Of a stretch of 64,000 bases of DNA, positions 41,344-50,602 are shown one piece after another. Both the position numbers and the translations under genes were made by a program. Numbering within the stretch: position 1 is the first letter of the stretch; each line of letters opens with the position of its first letter. This DNA comes from Olsenella sp. KH3B4. GTDB taxonomy: Bacteria; Actinomycetota; Coriobacteriia; Coriobacteriales; Atopobiaceae. Where the stretch lies: NCBI GenBank assembly GCA_900111695.1, contig FOHD01000003.1, forward strand, positions 186,001 through 250,000. The letters run 5' to 3'. Below the pieces are notes generated by a model. It had not been told where the DNA came from. It saw only the letters and a program-made list of their open reading frames with translations, and made no database searches.

Positions 41344-43134
41344 CTAGAGTTCGTCTCGAAGCTGGTCAACAAGCTGGGAGAAGTACGTCAGCGCGTCTTC
41401 GACCGGCTTGCTTGTGGCCATGTCCACGCCGGCGCCTCGCAGGAGCTCGATGGGAGGCTTGCTCGAGCCGCCCTTGAGGCAGCCCAGGTAGTCCTTCACC
41501 GCAGGCGCACCCTCGGCAAGGATGCGGTTCGAGATGGCGATGGCGGCAGCGTAGCTCGTCGCGTACTGGTAGACGTAATAGCCGTAGTAGAAGTGCGGGA
41601 TGCGTGCCCACTCCAGGCGTATCCCGTCATCCACGGTCACCGCGTCGCCAAAGTACTGCGCGTTGAGCTCGCCCCAGCGCTCGCAGAGGGCGTCAGCCGT
41701 GACACCACGGCCATCAGCGTTCATCTCGTTCACGTCGCGCTCGAACTCGGCGAACATGCACTGGCGGTAGAGCGTCGCGCGGAAGGACTCCACAAAGTTG
41801 TTGAGCACGTAGGCGTGGGTGGCAGGGTCCGTGGTGTGCTCGAGCAGGTAGTGCGAGAGCAGTGCCTCGTTGCAGGTGGAGGCAACCTCGGCCACGAAGA
41901 TGGGATAGTCGCTGTAGGTAGGTGATTGCGTATGGCACGAGAGGTATGTGTGCACGGAGTGGCCCATCTCGTGCGCGAGCGTGAAGACGTCGTCGAGGCT
42001 CCCGTCAAAGCTCGTGAGGATTACGGGGTTGGTGCCGTAGGAACCTGCGGAGTAGGCGCCGGAGCGCTTGCCGGGGGTCTCGTACACGTCGATCCAGCGC
42101 TCCTCGAGGCCCTGACGCACGATGGCCAGGTAGTCCTCGCCAAGCGGCTCGAGCGCCTTGAGGATGAGGTTCCAGGCCTCCTCGTAGGTGAAGGTGAGGT
42201 CCACGGAGTCGACGAGGGGCACGTACATGTCCCAGAAGTGCAGCTCGTCCACGCCCAGGACGTCCTTGCGCAGGCTTGCGTAGTTGTGGAGCGCGCCGAG
42301 GTTCTTGTGCACCGCGTCCACGAGGTTGTCGTAGACCGAGGCGGGAACCTCGTTGGCATCGAGACAGTACTCGAGGGCGTCCTTGTAGCGTCGCGAGTCC
42401 GCAAAGAACTTGAGCTGCTTGACCTGGGCGGCGAGAAGCCCGGCGCAGGTGTTGCGGTGCGCGCCGTAGCTCGCGTAGACCGAGTCGAAGGCGGACTTGC
42501 GCAGCACACGGTCGTGATTGCGCTCGAGGCCGATGAAGCTGCCGTGGCTCACGGGGTGCTTCTCGCCCTTTGCGTCCGTGGCGTCCGCAAAGGTGAGGTC
42601 GGCATCGTTGAGCTGCGAGAACACGCGCTCGGGCTGGGCGGCTGCGTCACCGGCGCGTGCGAGGATGTCCTCCTCTGCCGCCGAGAGGCGGTGCGGGCGC
42701 ATGCGCAGCTCGCGCTCGATCGCGCGGCGGTAGTGCTCGAGGTCTGGCTCCTCGGCAAAGAAGGCGGCAAGCTTCTCGTCCGCCATGCCAAGAAGCTCTG
42801 CCGAGAACCACGAGCATGCTCCCTGCGTCTCCACCTCCAGGCCCATGACCTGGTCGGAGTAGACTTGGTAGCGTGCCACACGGGTGTCGACGTCGGCGCA
42901 GCGGTCGGCGTAGTTGCCCAGGCGACTGAGGGTGACGTTTGCCTCGTCCGAGAGGCGAAGGTAGGCGAGAAGGTCTGCCGCCGAGGCGCTCACACGCCCC
43001 TTGTAGGCCGCGAGCTTGCCGGGGAGGGCCTTGGCGTCCTCGAACTGACGCTCGAAGTCCTTGTCGTCCACGCACATGGACGAGAGGTCCCAACGGTACT
43101 TCTCGGGAATCTGGTCGCGCGACTGGTATTGCAT
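41344..43134 (-). CDS. pepF: oligoendopeptidase F (M3 family)
   Basis: 596 residues. Zinc site HEMGHSVHTYLS near residue 385 followed by the distal Glu in VAEVASTCNEALLSHYLL; YFGDAVTVDDGIRLEWARIPHFYYGYYVYQYATSYAAA is the PepF C-terminal block. Cytosolic metalloprotease for peptides of 7-17 residues. GGAGCAC precedes the ATG; monocistronic. Confidence 0.93.
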   Translation of the reverse strand: MQYQSRDQIPEKYRWDLSSMCVDDKDFERQFEDAKALPGKLAAYKGRVSASAADLLAYLRLSDEANVTLSRLGNYADRCADVDTRVARYQVYSDQVMGLEVETQGACSWFSAELLGMADEKLAAFFAEEPDLEHYRRAIERELRMRPHRLSAAEEDILARAGDAAAQPERVFSQLNDADLTFADATDAKGEKHPVSHGSFIGLERNHDRVLRKSAFDSVYASYGAHRNTCAGLLAAQVKQLKFFADSRRYKDALEYCLDANEVPASVYDNLVDAVHKNLGALHNYASLRKDVLGVDELHFWDMYVPLVDSVDLTFTYEEAWNLILKALEPLGEDYLAIVRQGLEERWIDVYETPGKRSGAYSAGSYGTNPVILTSFDGSLDDVFTLAHEMGHSVHTYLSCHTQSPTYSDYPIFVAEVASTCNEALLSHYLLEHTTDPATHAYVLNNFVESFRATLYRQCMFAEFERDVNEMNADGRGVTADALCERWGELNAQYFGDAVTVDDGIRLEWARIPHFYYGYYVYQYATSYAAAIAISNRILAEGAPAVKDYLGCLKGGSSKPPIELLRGAGVDMATSKPVEDALTYFSQLVDQLRDEL

Positions 43135-43234
43135 ACGTGCTCCTTAGGGTGGAGTTCTTTCAGACTTTCCCATGGTACACGCTGGGGCGCGCGGCGGGCG
43201 AGACGCAGGGCGGTATGGTCGCCGGATGGTTTGG

Positions 43235-43747
43235 CTACGCGCGGGCGGGAAGCTGCGCCACGGCCTCGGCAAGGACGTGGCCCTCCATGGCGTGGAGCAG
43301 CTCGTTGAGCCAGAATCCCTCCCTGAGCTGCGGAGCATTGTCCAGCGCATACACGCGCAACGTGTAGGTGTGGTCACGGTCGGGCGGCTGAGGTCCGTTG
43401 TAGCGGCAGGTGAGGAGCGGATCGCGACTGCCTACCAGGCGCGACGCCGACGAGTTTTTGCCTTGGATCATTCCGCCAAAGCGCCGATTGGAGGCATCCT
43501 CAGGGAACTCGGTTGCGCTTGCGGGAATGTCGCAGGCGCACCAGTGAATCCAGGGGAAGCCGCACACGGGGATGGAGTCGACGTCGTAGAAGACCACGGC
43601 CAGCGTTGCAGCGCCCGTGGGTACGCCCGTGACCTCGAGGGGGAACGATCGCGTTGGCGTGCCGGCATACAGGCCGGCTGGGTCGGCAAACTTCGCGTAG
43701 GCGTCGGGGATGTAGCCGTTCTCGTCGAGCTTCACATGCACGTCCAT
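43235..43747 (-). CDS. YbhB/YbcL-family (PEBP, Raf-kinase-inhibitor-like) protein
   Basis: 170 residues from the ATG at 43747 with AGGAGG five bases before; the longer start at 43774 has none. YAGTPTRSFPLEVTGVP, TLAVVFYDVDSIPVCGFPWIHWCACDIP, GKNSSASRLVGSRDPLLTCRYNGPQPPDRDHTYTLRVYAL (in parts) match bacterial PEBP proteins. The segment LPEDASNRRFGG-like loop follows. The ligand is unknown. Confidence 0.82.
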   Translation of the reverse strand: MDVHVKLDENGYIPDAYAKFADPAGLYAGTPTRSFPLEVTGVPTGAATLAVVFYDVDSIPVCGFPWIHWCACDIPASATEFPEDASNRRFGGMIQGKNSSASRLVGSRDPLLTCRYNGPQPPDRDHTYTLRVYALDNAPQLREGFWLNELLHAMEGHVLAEAVAQLPARA

Positions 43748-44038
43748 GGTTGCCTCCTGAGGTTGGGATGCCACGTGCCTCTCGTCAGTATTGTATTCGG
43801 CGCCAAGCTTCTTCGGTCATCGGGCGCGCCCCTTCGTGCTACCGCTACCACCAGCCGGGCTGCTGCCGCCCCGCCCCGGGCTCCGACGGGCGGGCGGTCC
43901 TGCATGCTAGAATTACCTCGCCTGACGCGAGGCCAACTTTCGGCCGGACGAAAGGTTCCGCGCTCGGCCGCGCGTGCGGCCACACCACAGACGAGAGGCG
44001 CCCATCCAGTGACGCCGACAACATGTGAGGAGAAATCC
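43748..44038. other. 291-bp divergent spacer with a three-hairpin leader
   Basis: An extended -10 TGCTAGAAT lies at 43905-43913. After it come CCTCGC-CTGAC-GCGAGG, then AACTTTCG pairing with CGAAAGGTT, then GGCCGC-GCGT-GCGGCC, ahead of the AGGAG of the binding-protein gene. It could be a regulatory leader, but matches no riboswitch I recognise. Confidence 0.45.
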
Positions 44039-45133
44039 ATGCTCAAGAGCACCAACATCACCCGTCGCCAGGCGCTTGCCGCACTCGGCTCCATCACCGC
44101 CGGGCTTGCGCTCGCTGCCTGCGGCACCGGTCAAACAGAGTCCACGGATGCGCCCTCTTCCAGCGATGCCTCGTCCTCGTCGGAAGCCTCCACCGCCTCC
44201 GAGGACGTGACCGTCCGCGTGGCATCCCTCAAGGGCCCCACCACCATTGGCCTGGTCTCGATGATGGATACCACCTCCGGCGTCCCCACCGAGGATGCCC
44301 CCACCGAGCCCGCCGAAGGCTCCACGGGCATCACCTACTCCTACACGATCTCCGGTGCGGCCGACCAGGTCCTACCGCTGGTCATCCAGGGCGAGGCGGA
44401 CATTGCCCTCGTGCCCTCCAACGTGGCCTCGGTCCTCTACAACAAGACCCAGGGCGGCATCCGCGTGATCGACGTCAACACGCTGGGCGTGCTCTCCGTG
44501 GTCACCGGGGACGCCTTCGTCGAGCAGTTCGAGGATCTCGCCGGCCACATCGTCTACCTCTCCGGTCAGGGAGCCACCCCCGAGTACACGCTCAACTACT
44601 TGCTTGACCAGGCCGGGATCAGGGATCAGGTGACCATCGAGTTCAAGAGCGAGCACAGCGAGTGTGCGGCCGCCATCCAGGCAGACCCTACCGCCGTCGC
44701 CATCCTGCCCGAGCCCTTCACCACGGCAACGCTGGCCAAGGACTCCTCGCTCTCTGCGCCCGTGAGCCTTACCGACGTCTGGGACCGCTACGCCGGCGGC
44801 TCGGGTAGCCAGTTCGTGATGGGAGCGACCATTGCTCGCTCCGAGTTTGTGGACGAGCATCCCGCAGCCATTGCGGACTTCCTCTCGCGCCACGCCGAGT
44901 CCGTCGACACCGTGAACGGCGATCCCGCCGCTGCGGCGCCACTCGTGGCGAAGGCTGGTATCGTGGCTAGCGAGGCCATCGCCGAGAAGGCCATTCCCAA
45001 GTGCAACATCGTGTGCACTACGGGCGAGGACATGCGCTCCGCGCTCTCCGGTTATCTGCAGGTCCTCTATGATGCCGACGCCTCCTCGGTGGGCGGTGCG
45101 CTCCCCGGCGACGACTTCTACTACGAGGCCTAG
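44039..45133 (+). CDS. NitT/TauT-type ABC transporter substrate-binding lipoprotein
   Basis: 364 residues from the ATG at 44039 with AGGAG upstream. N-terminus has TRRQALAALG and lipobox ALAACG with Cys28, then a Ser/Asp/Glu linker. VRVASLKGPTTIGLVSMMD, LPLVIQGEADIALVPSNVASVLYN and GATPEYTLNYLL are NitT/TauT/ThiY-like SBP motifs. The gene for a fused permease-ATPase follows 12 bp later. The ligand is unknown (sulfonate, nitrate or thiamine-precursor types are all possible). Confidence 0.85.
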   Translation: MLKSTNITRRQALAALGSITAGLALAACGTGQTESTDAPSSSDASSSSEASTASEDVTVRVASLKGPTTIGLVSMMDTTSGVPTEDAPTEPAEGSTGITYSYTISGAADQVLPLVIQGEADIALVPSNVASVLYNKTQGGIRVIDVNTLGVLSVVTGDAFVEQFEDLAGHIVYLSGQGATPEYTLNYLLDQAGIRDQVTIEFKSEHSECAAAIQADPTAVAILPEPFTTATLAKDSSLSAPVSLTDVWDRYAGGSGSQFVMGATIARSEFVDEHPAAIADFLSRHAESVDTVNGDPAAAAPLVAKAGIVASEAIAEKAIPKCNIVCTTGEDMRSALSGYLQVLYDADASSVGGALPGDDFYYEA

Positions 45134-45145
45134 GCCTCAGCCAGC

Positions 45146-46585
45146 ATGGCAGCCGAGAGTAACAAGCCTGCCGTGGCTCCGCGCGACGTTCTGCGCCGCG
45201 CGGGCGCCGTTGCCTTCTGGCTCCTCGTGTGGCAGCTCGCAAGCATGGCCGTTGGCTCCGATCTTCTGCTTGCCGGCCCAGTGACGGTGCTTGTGCGCCT
45301 GGCACAACTCGTTCCCACGGCAGGTTTCTGGTCCGCAGTTGGCTTCTCGCTTGCGAGAATAGCCGCCGGATTCGCTGTGGCCTTCCTGCTTGGTCTGGTG
45401 CTTGGCCTTCTCGCTCACCGCTGGCACGCGCTGGCGGAGCTTCTCGCCCCGGCAGTGAGCTTCCTTAAGAGCGTGCCCATCGTCTGCGTGATTGTGCTTT
45501 TGCTCATGTGGGTGGGGTCGGTGCGGGTCTCGGCCATCGCTGTCTTTCTCGCCGTATTTCCCGCCATTTACTTCAGCGTGCTTGAGGGATGCATGGCGGC
45601 AGACCCCGGACTGGGAGAGCTGCTCCGCGTGATGGGCGTCCCCGGCTGGCGGCGCTTCCTGGCAGACACCTGGCAGCAGCTACTCTCGTACCTGGTGGCC
45701 ACGTGCAGGAACGCCTGCGGCATGGCGTGGAAGGCAGGTGTTGCCGCCGAGCTTATAGGAAGTCCGCGCGGCTCGATGGGGGAGCGCGTCTACCAGGCAA
45801 AGCTCCTGCTCGAGACCGGCGACCTTTTTGCGTGGACCATCGTGGTGGTGGCGCTTTCGTGGGCGTGCGAGAAGGCCTTTCTGGCACTCCTGCGTTCCAC
45901 TGGTGGCTGGGCGATTGCGGCAAGCGTACCGCGAGCTGCGGCGCCGCAGCGCCGACAAGCCTCGCCTGCCCCGATAGGCATCTCGCTTGAGGACGTGACC
46001 CTGGGCTACGACGGCGTGCCGGTTGCTACCTGCAGCCTCGCGCTTGCACCGGGCTCGCGCACGGTGCTCGCCGACCCATCCGGCGCGGGAAAGTCCACGC
46101 TGGTCAAGGTGGTCTGCGGGCTTCTCGCCCCGCTCGCCGGACTCGTGGAGGCGCCGACTTGGGGTGAGCTCTCGGTGCAGTTCCAGGACCCGCGCCTGGT
46201 CGAGGCAATGACTGCGGAGCAGAACGTGCTGCTCTGCTCGGCGGGCACCCGTTCTGCGGGGGAGGCGCATGCGCTCCTGGCGGAGCTTCTTCCCGAGGAT
46301 GCTCTGGGCAGGCCGATTGCGGAGCTCTCCGGCGGGCAACGCCGCCGTGTGGAGCTGGCGCGGGCGCTCGCGCATCCTAGCGCGGCGGTTGTTCTCGACG
46401 AGCCCTTTGCCTCGCTCGACGCCGACTCGCACAAGGTGGCGGCTGCCTTTGTGGTGCGCCACCTTTGTGGCCGCACGCTGCTCGTTGCCTCTCACGCCCC
46501 CGGTGACGCCGAGCTTCTCGATGCGCAGCCGGCACGGTTGGGCAACGCAGACGAGAAGGATCGGAAAGAATTCTCGGAAGAATAA
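45146..46585 (+). CDS. fused ABC permease-ATPase (TauC-TauB-like)
   Basis: 479 residues. Residues ~15-255 are a six-helix BPD permease (EAA-like GELLRVMGVPGWRRFLADTWQQ). After a short Ala/Pro/Arg linker, residues ~272-465 are an ABC ATPase: Walker A DPSGAGKSTL near 311 (usual first Gly is Asp), Q-loop VQFQDPRLVEAM, signature LSGGQRRRVELARAL, Walker B AVVLDEPFASLD, switch His in LVASHAPGD. ABC permease and ATPase are normally separate genes in this family. It serves the SBP at 44039. Start ATG has CAGCC upstream and no strong site. Confidence 0.88.
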   Translation: MAAESNKPAVAPRDVLRRAGAVAFWLLVWQLASMAVGSDLLLAGPVTVLVRLAQLVPTAGFWSAVGFSLARIAAGFAVAFLLGLVLGLLAHRWHALAELLAPAVSFLKSVPIVCVIVLLLMWVGSVRVSAIAVFLAVFPAIYFSVLEGCMAADPGLGELLRVMGVPGWRRFLADTWQQLLSYLVATCRNACGMAWKAGVAAELIGSPRGSMGERVYQAKLLLETGDLFAWTIVVVALSWACEKAFLALLRSTGGWAIAASVPRAAAPQRRQASPAPIGISLEDVTLGYDGVPVATCSLALAPGSRTVLADPSGAGKSTLVKVVCGLLAPLAGLVEAPTWGELSVQFQDPRLVEAMTAEQNVLLCSAGTRSAGEAHALLAELLPEDALGRPIAELSGGQRRRVELARALAHPSAAVVLDEPFASLDADSHKVAAAFVVRHLCGRTLLVASHAPGDAELLDAQPARLGNADEKDRKEFSEE

Positions 46586-46624
46586 TTCTTGCGAGAATAT
46601 TCTAGGACTCTTGCCGAGACGTGC

Positions 46625-46867
46625 CTACTTCGAGTAGGCCGCTCGCACGCTGACGCCGGGGATGGCGCCGATGCGGCCGGCCAGTGCCGCGATGGTGTCC
46701 TGCGGCGCGTCGACGGCGACGGAAATTACGTTCATGTGGCGCTTGGGGTAGGGGATGCCCATGCGGCCGATGATGATACTGGCATTCTCGTGCAGCACCT
46801 CGTTGAGGCGCGCGACCGATTCCGTGTCCTCGACGATGATTCCCAGCACTGCGACGCGCGTCTCCAT
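46625..46867 (-). CDS. TM1266-family (iron-only hydrogenase-associated) regulator-like protein
   Basis: 80 residues from the ATG at 46867 with GGGAGG before. TRVAVLGIIVEDTESVARLN, GRMGIPYPKRHMNVISVAVDAPQDTIAALAGRIGAIPGV (in parts) matches the small ACT-like TM1266 family, named from its link to FeFe-hydrogenase maturation genes. None of those lie in this window. Convergent with the fused ABC gene. Confidence 0.82.
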   Translation of the reverse strand: METRVAVLGIIVEDTESVARLNEVLHENASIIIGRMGIPYPKRHMNVISVAVDAPQDTIAALAGRIGAIPGVSVRAAYSK

Positions 46868-46913
46868 GACTGCCTCCCGTGACCTGCGGTTCCTCGGCTT
46901 CAAGCGACAGAAT

Positions 46914-46950
46914 ACGCCCTTGTGGCGCCAAAACGGCGCCACAAGGGCGT
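46914..46950. terminator. perfect 16-bp hairpin after helD, also a dispersed repeat
   Basis: ACGCCCTTGTGGCGCC and GGCGCCACAAGGGCGT with loop AAAAC. It lies past the helD stop (47014) on the minus strand. 46924-46970 shares a roughly 47-bp block with 5823-5870. Confidence 0.7.
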
Positions 46951-47013
46951 TCCCGCAGCAACTGCGTACGAAACCCTCGCTGCGCCGCCGAGCCTTCCGG
47001 CGCGCACCGCGCC

Positions 47014-49134
47014 CTACCGCGCGAGAAGCGGCGTCAGCTCGCCCTGCGAGACGATCGTGACCTCGTGCATCGCGCGGCTGATGGCGGTGTAGAGCCGCCG
47101 CCGCGAGATCGGCGTGTCCGGGTAGACCCCTGCCTGCGCGTCGGGCACCACCACGTGGTCGAACTCGAGGCCCTTCGCCAGCCGCAGGTCCATGACCACC
47201 ACGCCACTCGCCGGCATGAGGGTGTCGCGGCTCACAAGGCGCACGCAATCGCCCAGCTGCTTCGCAAGCCAGTTGGCGCGTGCGGCGTCGGCGGCAACGA
47301 TGGCGGTGAGGCCCTCCTCGTCCGTGGCCTTCTCGGCAATGCGCGCCAGCTCAGCCACGTAACGTCCCGGGTCGCCGTCCGCCACCTCCACAACGCGCGG
47401 TGGCGTGCCAGCCCGTTGCACCGAGGTGAGACGCGCGCGCTCGTCAAGCGGCAAGAGGCTCGTGAACAGCTCTGTGATCTCGGGGCTCGAGCGGTAGCTG
47501 GTGAGAAGCTCGCAGGTCTCGACCTCGCCATGCGTCGCCGAGAAGATCTGTCGCACCTGGTCGAAGCTCGCCGTGCCCTCGCGGATGGCCTGGTGCTCGT
47601 CGCCAAGCAGCATGAAGTGCGCACGCGGGAAGTAGCGCGCAAGCACCATGAGCTGCGTCACGGTGTAGTCCTGCACCTCGTCCACCATCACGTAGCGCGC
47701 GGACTTCTCGCCGCCGCCCATCACCAGCAGCTTGAGGTAGACCCACTCTGCCGCCGTGAGCGCGCTCTTGCCCAGCACGCGCATGCCAATACGGTCAATG
47801 CGCAGCCAGTTGCCGCGCTCGATCTCGTCGTGCGCGCCGGCAAAGAGATGGCGCACGTACGTGAGCGCGTAGGCGGCGCACTCTTCGTCGTCGGCGGGGC
47901 TTATCGTCTGGCCAAAGACCTCGACCTGCTCTTCCACGTCGAGGCCCAGCATCTCCTCCCAGACCTCCTCGCTCTTGGAGAGCGCCGCAAGCTTGCGGTC
48001 AAGGCGGTCGTGCAGCTCGTCCTTCACCAGGGCGGTAAGGCGCGGGCCCACGGGAATCTGCGAGAACTTGGCCACGGCACCCGCCACCGAGGATGCCTTG
48101 AGCATCACGCGTTCGCCGCAGCGGACCTCGCGCAGGTCGTCGGGCTCAAGTGTCATCGTGCGCACGCCCTCCTCAAGGTGGGCGAGCTCCTCCGGGTCTC
48201 CGTCGCGCCCGTCGCCGCGCTCGGAAAGTCCAAGGCTGGCGAGAAACCCGCGCCACGTGAAGATGCGCGGGTTCTTCTCGCCCATGCTGGGCAGCACGGT
48301 GTCGATGTAGTGGCGAAAGACGTCGTTGGGCGTGAAGAGAAAGACCTGGTCTGCCGAGAGGGTCTTGCGCTCCTGATAGAAGAGGTACGCCACGCGCTGC
48401 AGCAGCACCGAGGTCTTGCCCGAGCCGGCGATGCCGCTCACGAGCAGCACCGGGACGTCCTCGTGGCGGATGACTGCGTTCTGCTCGCGCTGGATGGTGG
48501 CGGTGATGGCCGCGAGCTTCTCGGAGTGGTGCTTCTTGAGCGCACCCAGAAGCAGCGAGTCCTCGATGGCCACGGTGGTGTCGAAGTACGAGTTGAGCGT
48601 GTCGCGCGTGATGTCAAACTGGCGGCGCAGCAGCAGGTTGACGGTGCGCGTGCGGCCGTCTACCTGGTAGGATGTGGGACCCATCTCCTGGTTGTAGTAG
48701 GTCTCGGCCACGGGGCTGCGCCAGTCCACGATGAGCGGGCGCTTGTGCTCGTCGGTCATGCCTGCGGCGCCAATGTAGACGTCGCGCGGCGGACGGCCGG
48801 GACGCATCTCCAGCGTGACCTTGGCGAAGTAGGGCTGGCGCAGCAGCAGGAGCACGCGCTGGAGCTTCTCGACGGTGAAGTCGTGGTACTGGTTGTACGT
48901 ATCGATGACCGAGTTGAGCGTCTCGATGGCGGCCAGCGTCTCCATGGTCTCGTCGGAGCCGCCAAAGTCGGGACGAATCTCCTCGCTCATCTCGCGGAGG
49001 TCCGCCGCCGCGCCCCTGTGGCTGGTCTCGATCTCCTCCGTGAGGGTGTCGCGCAGGCCGCAGAGCTGGGTGTATATCGCGCTCAGGTGGTCCTGCTCCT
49101 CACGGAACGTCTTGTCGTGCGTCTCGTCTGCCAT
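47014..49134 (-). CDS. helD: HelD-like RNA polymerase-recycling ATPase (UvrD/Rep superfamily)
   Basis: 706 residues; ATG after GGAGGAC. N-terminal ~200 residues, EEQDHLSAIYTQLCGLRDTLTEEIE (coiled-coil-like) and PLIVDWRSPVAETYYN, are HelD-specific; Walker A GIAGSGKTSVLLQRVAYL near 233-241, motif II VDEVQDYT, motif with GDEHQAI, and a C-terminal KGLEFDHVVVP. HelD uses ATP to strip RNA polymerase from nucleic acid. It overlaps no neighbour. Confidence 0.9.
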   Translation of the reverse strand: MADETHDKTFREEQDHLSAIYTQLCGLRDTLTEEIETSHRGAAADLREMSEEIRPDFGGSDETMETLAAIETLNSVIDTYNQYHDFTVEKLQRVLLLLRQPYFAKVTLEMRPGRPPRDVYIGAAGMTDEHKRPLIVDWRSPVAETYYNQEMGPTSYQVDGRTRTVNLLLRRQFDITRDTLNSYFDTTVAIEDSLLLGALKKHHSEKLAAITATIQREQNAVIRHEDVPVLLVSGIAGSGKTSVLLQRVAYLFYQERKTLSADQVFLFTPNDVFRHYIDTVLPSMGEKNPRIFTWRGFLASLGLSERGDGRDGDPEELAHLEEGVRTMTLEPDDLREVRCGERVMLKASSVAGAVAKFSQIPVGPRLTALVKDELHDRLDRKLAALSKSEEVWEEMLGLDVEEQVEVFGQTISPADDEECAAYALTYVRHLFAGAHDEIERGNWLRIDRIGMRVLGKSALTAAEWVYLKLLVMGGGEKSARYVMVDEVQDYTVTQLMVLARYFPRAHFMLLGDEHQAIREGTASFDQVRQIFSATHGEVETCELLTSYRSSPEITELFTSLLPLDERARLTSVQRAGTPPRVVEVADGDPGRYVAELARIAEKATDEEGLTAIVAADAARANWLAKQLGDCVRLVSRDTLMPASGVVVMDLRLAKGLEFDHVVVPDAQAGVYPDTPISRRRLYTAISRAMHEVTIVSQGELTPLLAR

Positions 49135-49213
49135 GCGTCCTCCCCGTGCCCGGCACGAAAGCGTGACGGACTATTGTAGCGCGAGACGGGCGCGGGCGAG
49201 CAGGACCGCGGGG

Positions 49214-49564
49214 CTACTCTGTCGTGTCTCCGTCTCCCGCGAGCCGCACGGTGCAGGATGGGAAGCCCCCGGCGTTCGAGTACGTCACGGTGCAGGGAAT
49301 GCGGTCGGGGAGCGCCTTGGGGTCGAGGCCCGCGCCAAGCGAAAGCGCACCCATCTCCCGGGCGTTGATGCGCCCTACCAGCTCGCCAAAAACCTGGCAA
49401 CGCCAGGTGGCGCCAATGCCCAGCGGGCCCTTCTCGCGCACAAACTCGCCGGGTGCCGAGGTGACGGAGTGCTTTGTCATCTCGAGACCGGCGGCAAGGA
49501 CCATCGTGGTGTTCTCAAAGACAAACTCCTCGAGCCTCTCGGGCTCGCGCCTACGTGCGGACAT
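49214..49564 (-). CDS. uncharacterised protein
   Basis: 116 residues from the ATG at 49564 with GAGGAG. The N-terminus ARRREPERLEEFVFENTTMVLAAGLEM is helical, followed by beta-rich TWRCQVFGELVGRIN, RIPCTVTYSNAGGFPSCTVRL. No signal peptide or family was recognised; it might be a Coriobacteriia-specific small protein. It lies between engB and helD on the same strand. Confidence 0.6.
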   Translation of the reverse strand: MSARRREPERLEEFVFENTTMVLAAGLEMTKHSVTSAPGEFVREKGPLGIGATWRCQVFGELVGRINAREMGALSLGAGLDPKALPDRIPCTVTYSNAGGFPSCTVRLAGDGDTTE

Positions 49565-49622
49565 GTGTGTCTCCTCGTTGCGACCTTGATGTTCTCGATG
49601 CGTGTGCCTCGCAGCGCGCCGC

Positions 49623-50207
49623 CTAGTCGCAGGCCTTCTCGATGCGGCGGCGCAGCTCGTCGATGCCCAGGCCGGTCTGCGCGGAGGTGAGCAGCATCTG
49701 CTCGCGCGGCACGTCGAGCTGGCGCGAGAGAAGTTCAACCTGACGCGCCTGCTTGGGTCGGCTGAGCTTGTCTGCCTTGGTGAGCGCGACCACAAAGGGA
49801 AGCTCGTTCTCGCGGAGGAACGCCAGCATATCCTGGTCGAGCTTCTGCGCCTCCAGGCGCACGTCGACAAGGGCGATGACCAGGTTGAAGCTGCGTTCCT
49901 GCGCAAAGTAGCCAGAGATGAGGTTTGCCCAGCGCTGGCGCTCGGCCATCGAGACGCGCGCGAAGCCGTAGCCAGGCAGGTCCACAAAGCTAATGCCGTC
50001 TGCCTCGAAGAAGTTCACGTTTGCCGTCTTGCCTGGCTGCGACGAGACCTTTGCCAGCGCCTTGCGGCCCAGCAGCTTGTTGAGAAGCGATGACTTGCCC
50101 ACGTTGGAGCGGCCGACAAACGCCACCTCGGGTGTGGTGGGGGCGGGGAGCCCGTCGACGGTTCCGTATGAAGCGATGTAGCGAGCGTTCTGCAGGTTGA
50201 GCGCCAT
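49623..50207 (-). CDS. engB: ribosome-biogenesis GTPase EngB/YsxC
   Basis: 194 residues. G1 GRSNVGKSSLLN, G2/G3 VNFFEADGISFVDLPGYGFA, G4 TKADKLSR and G5 TSAQTG are in order, with NARYIASYGTVDGLPAPTTPEVAFVG at the N-terminus as in EngB (quoted in parts). Essential large-subunit assembly GTPase. Ribosome site GAGGAAACC before the ATG. Confidence 0.95.
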   Translation of the reverse strand: MALNLQNARYIASYGTVDGLPAPTTPEVAFVGRSNVGKSSLLNKLLGRKALAKVSSQPGKTANVNFFEADGISFVDLPGYGFARVSMAERQRWANLISGYFAQERSFNLVIALVDVRLEAQKLDQDMLAFLRENELPFVVALTKADKLSRPKQARQVELLSRQLDVPREQMLLTSAQTGLGIDELRRRIEKACD

Positions 50208-50467
50208 GGTTTCCTCTTTTCGCGATGCCTTTGGGTGACGATTTTACCCGAAGCGAGGCTGCGGCCCCTCGCGGCGCGGTCCCGCGCTCCGGTGCGTCAC
50301 CGCGTTCCGGCCCTCATCCGTCATGCACTGTTGAGAAGGATTTCGACATTCTGCGGCCGGCAAACCGAAGATTCCGTCCAATTTGTTCTCAACAGCGACG
50401 GGCATAACCATCAGCAGGACCGGTAGAATGTCGCCGTAGTGCAAAGCGGGCAGGGAGGTGCGACAGC

Positions 50468-50602
50468 GTGGACGAGAAGGACCAAAAACCTGGCGAGCCA
50501 CCCAAGCGCTCTCTTCTCGTCACGCTCCTCATCGCGGCAGCGATCGCGCTGCTCGCCGGCTTTCTCGCCTGGGGAGTTCCTGCGCTGCTCGGTGTGAGAT
50601 AG
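50468..50602 (+). CDS. small single-helix membrane protein
   Basis: 44 residues from a GTG at 50468 (GGGAGG upstream): VDEKDQKPGEPPKRS, then one hydrophobic helix LLVTLLIAAAIALLAGFLAW, quoted in parts, ending GVPALLGVR. Too short for any function call; a basic-negative soluble tail then a membrane anchor. Between convergent spacer and the uppP promoter. Confidence 0.55.
   Translation: MDEKDQKPGEPPKRSLLVTLLIAAAIALLAGFLAWGVPALLGVR

Noticed and set aside
43890..44038. guanidine (mini-ykkC) or thiamine riboswitch
   Set aside because: Hairpins exist, but neither the loop nor the core consensus sequences could be matched.
46879..49179. 766-residue plus-strand open frame
   Set aside because: Antisense to helD, which has all helicase motifs; typical of high-GC shadow frames.
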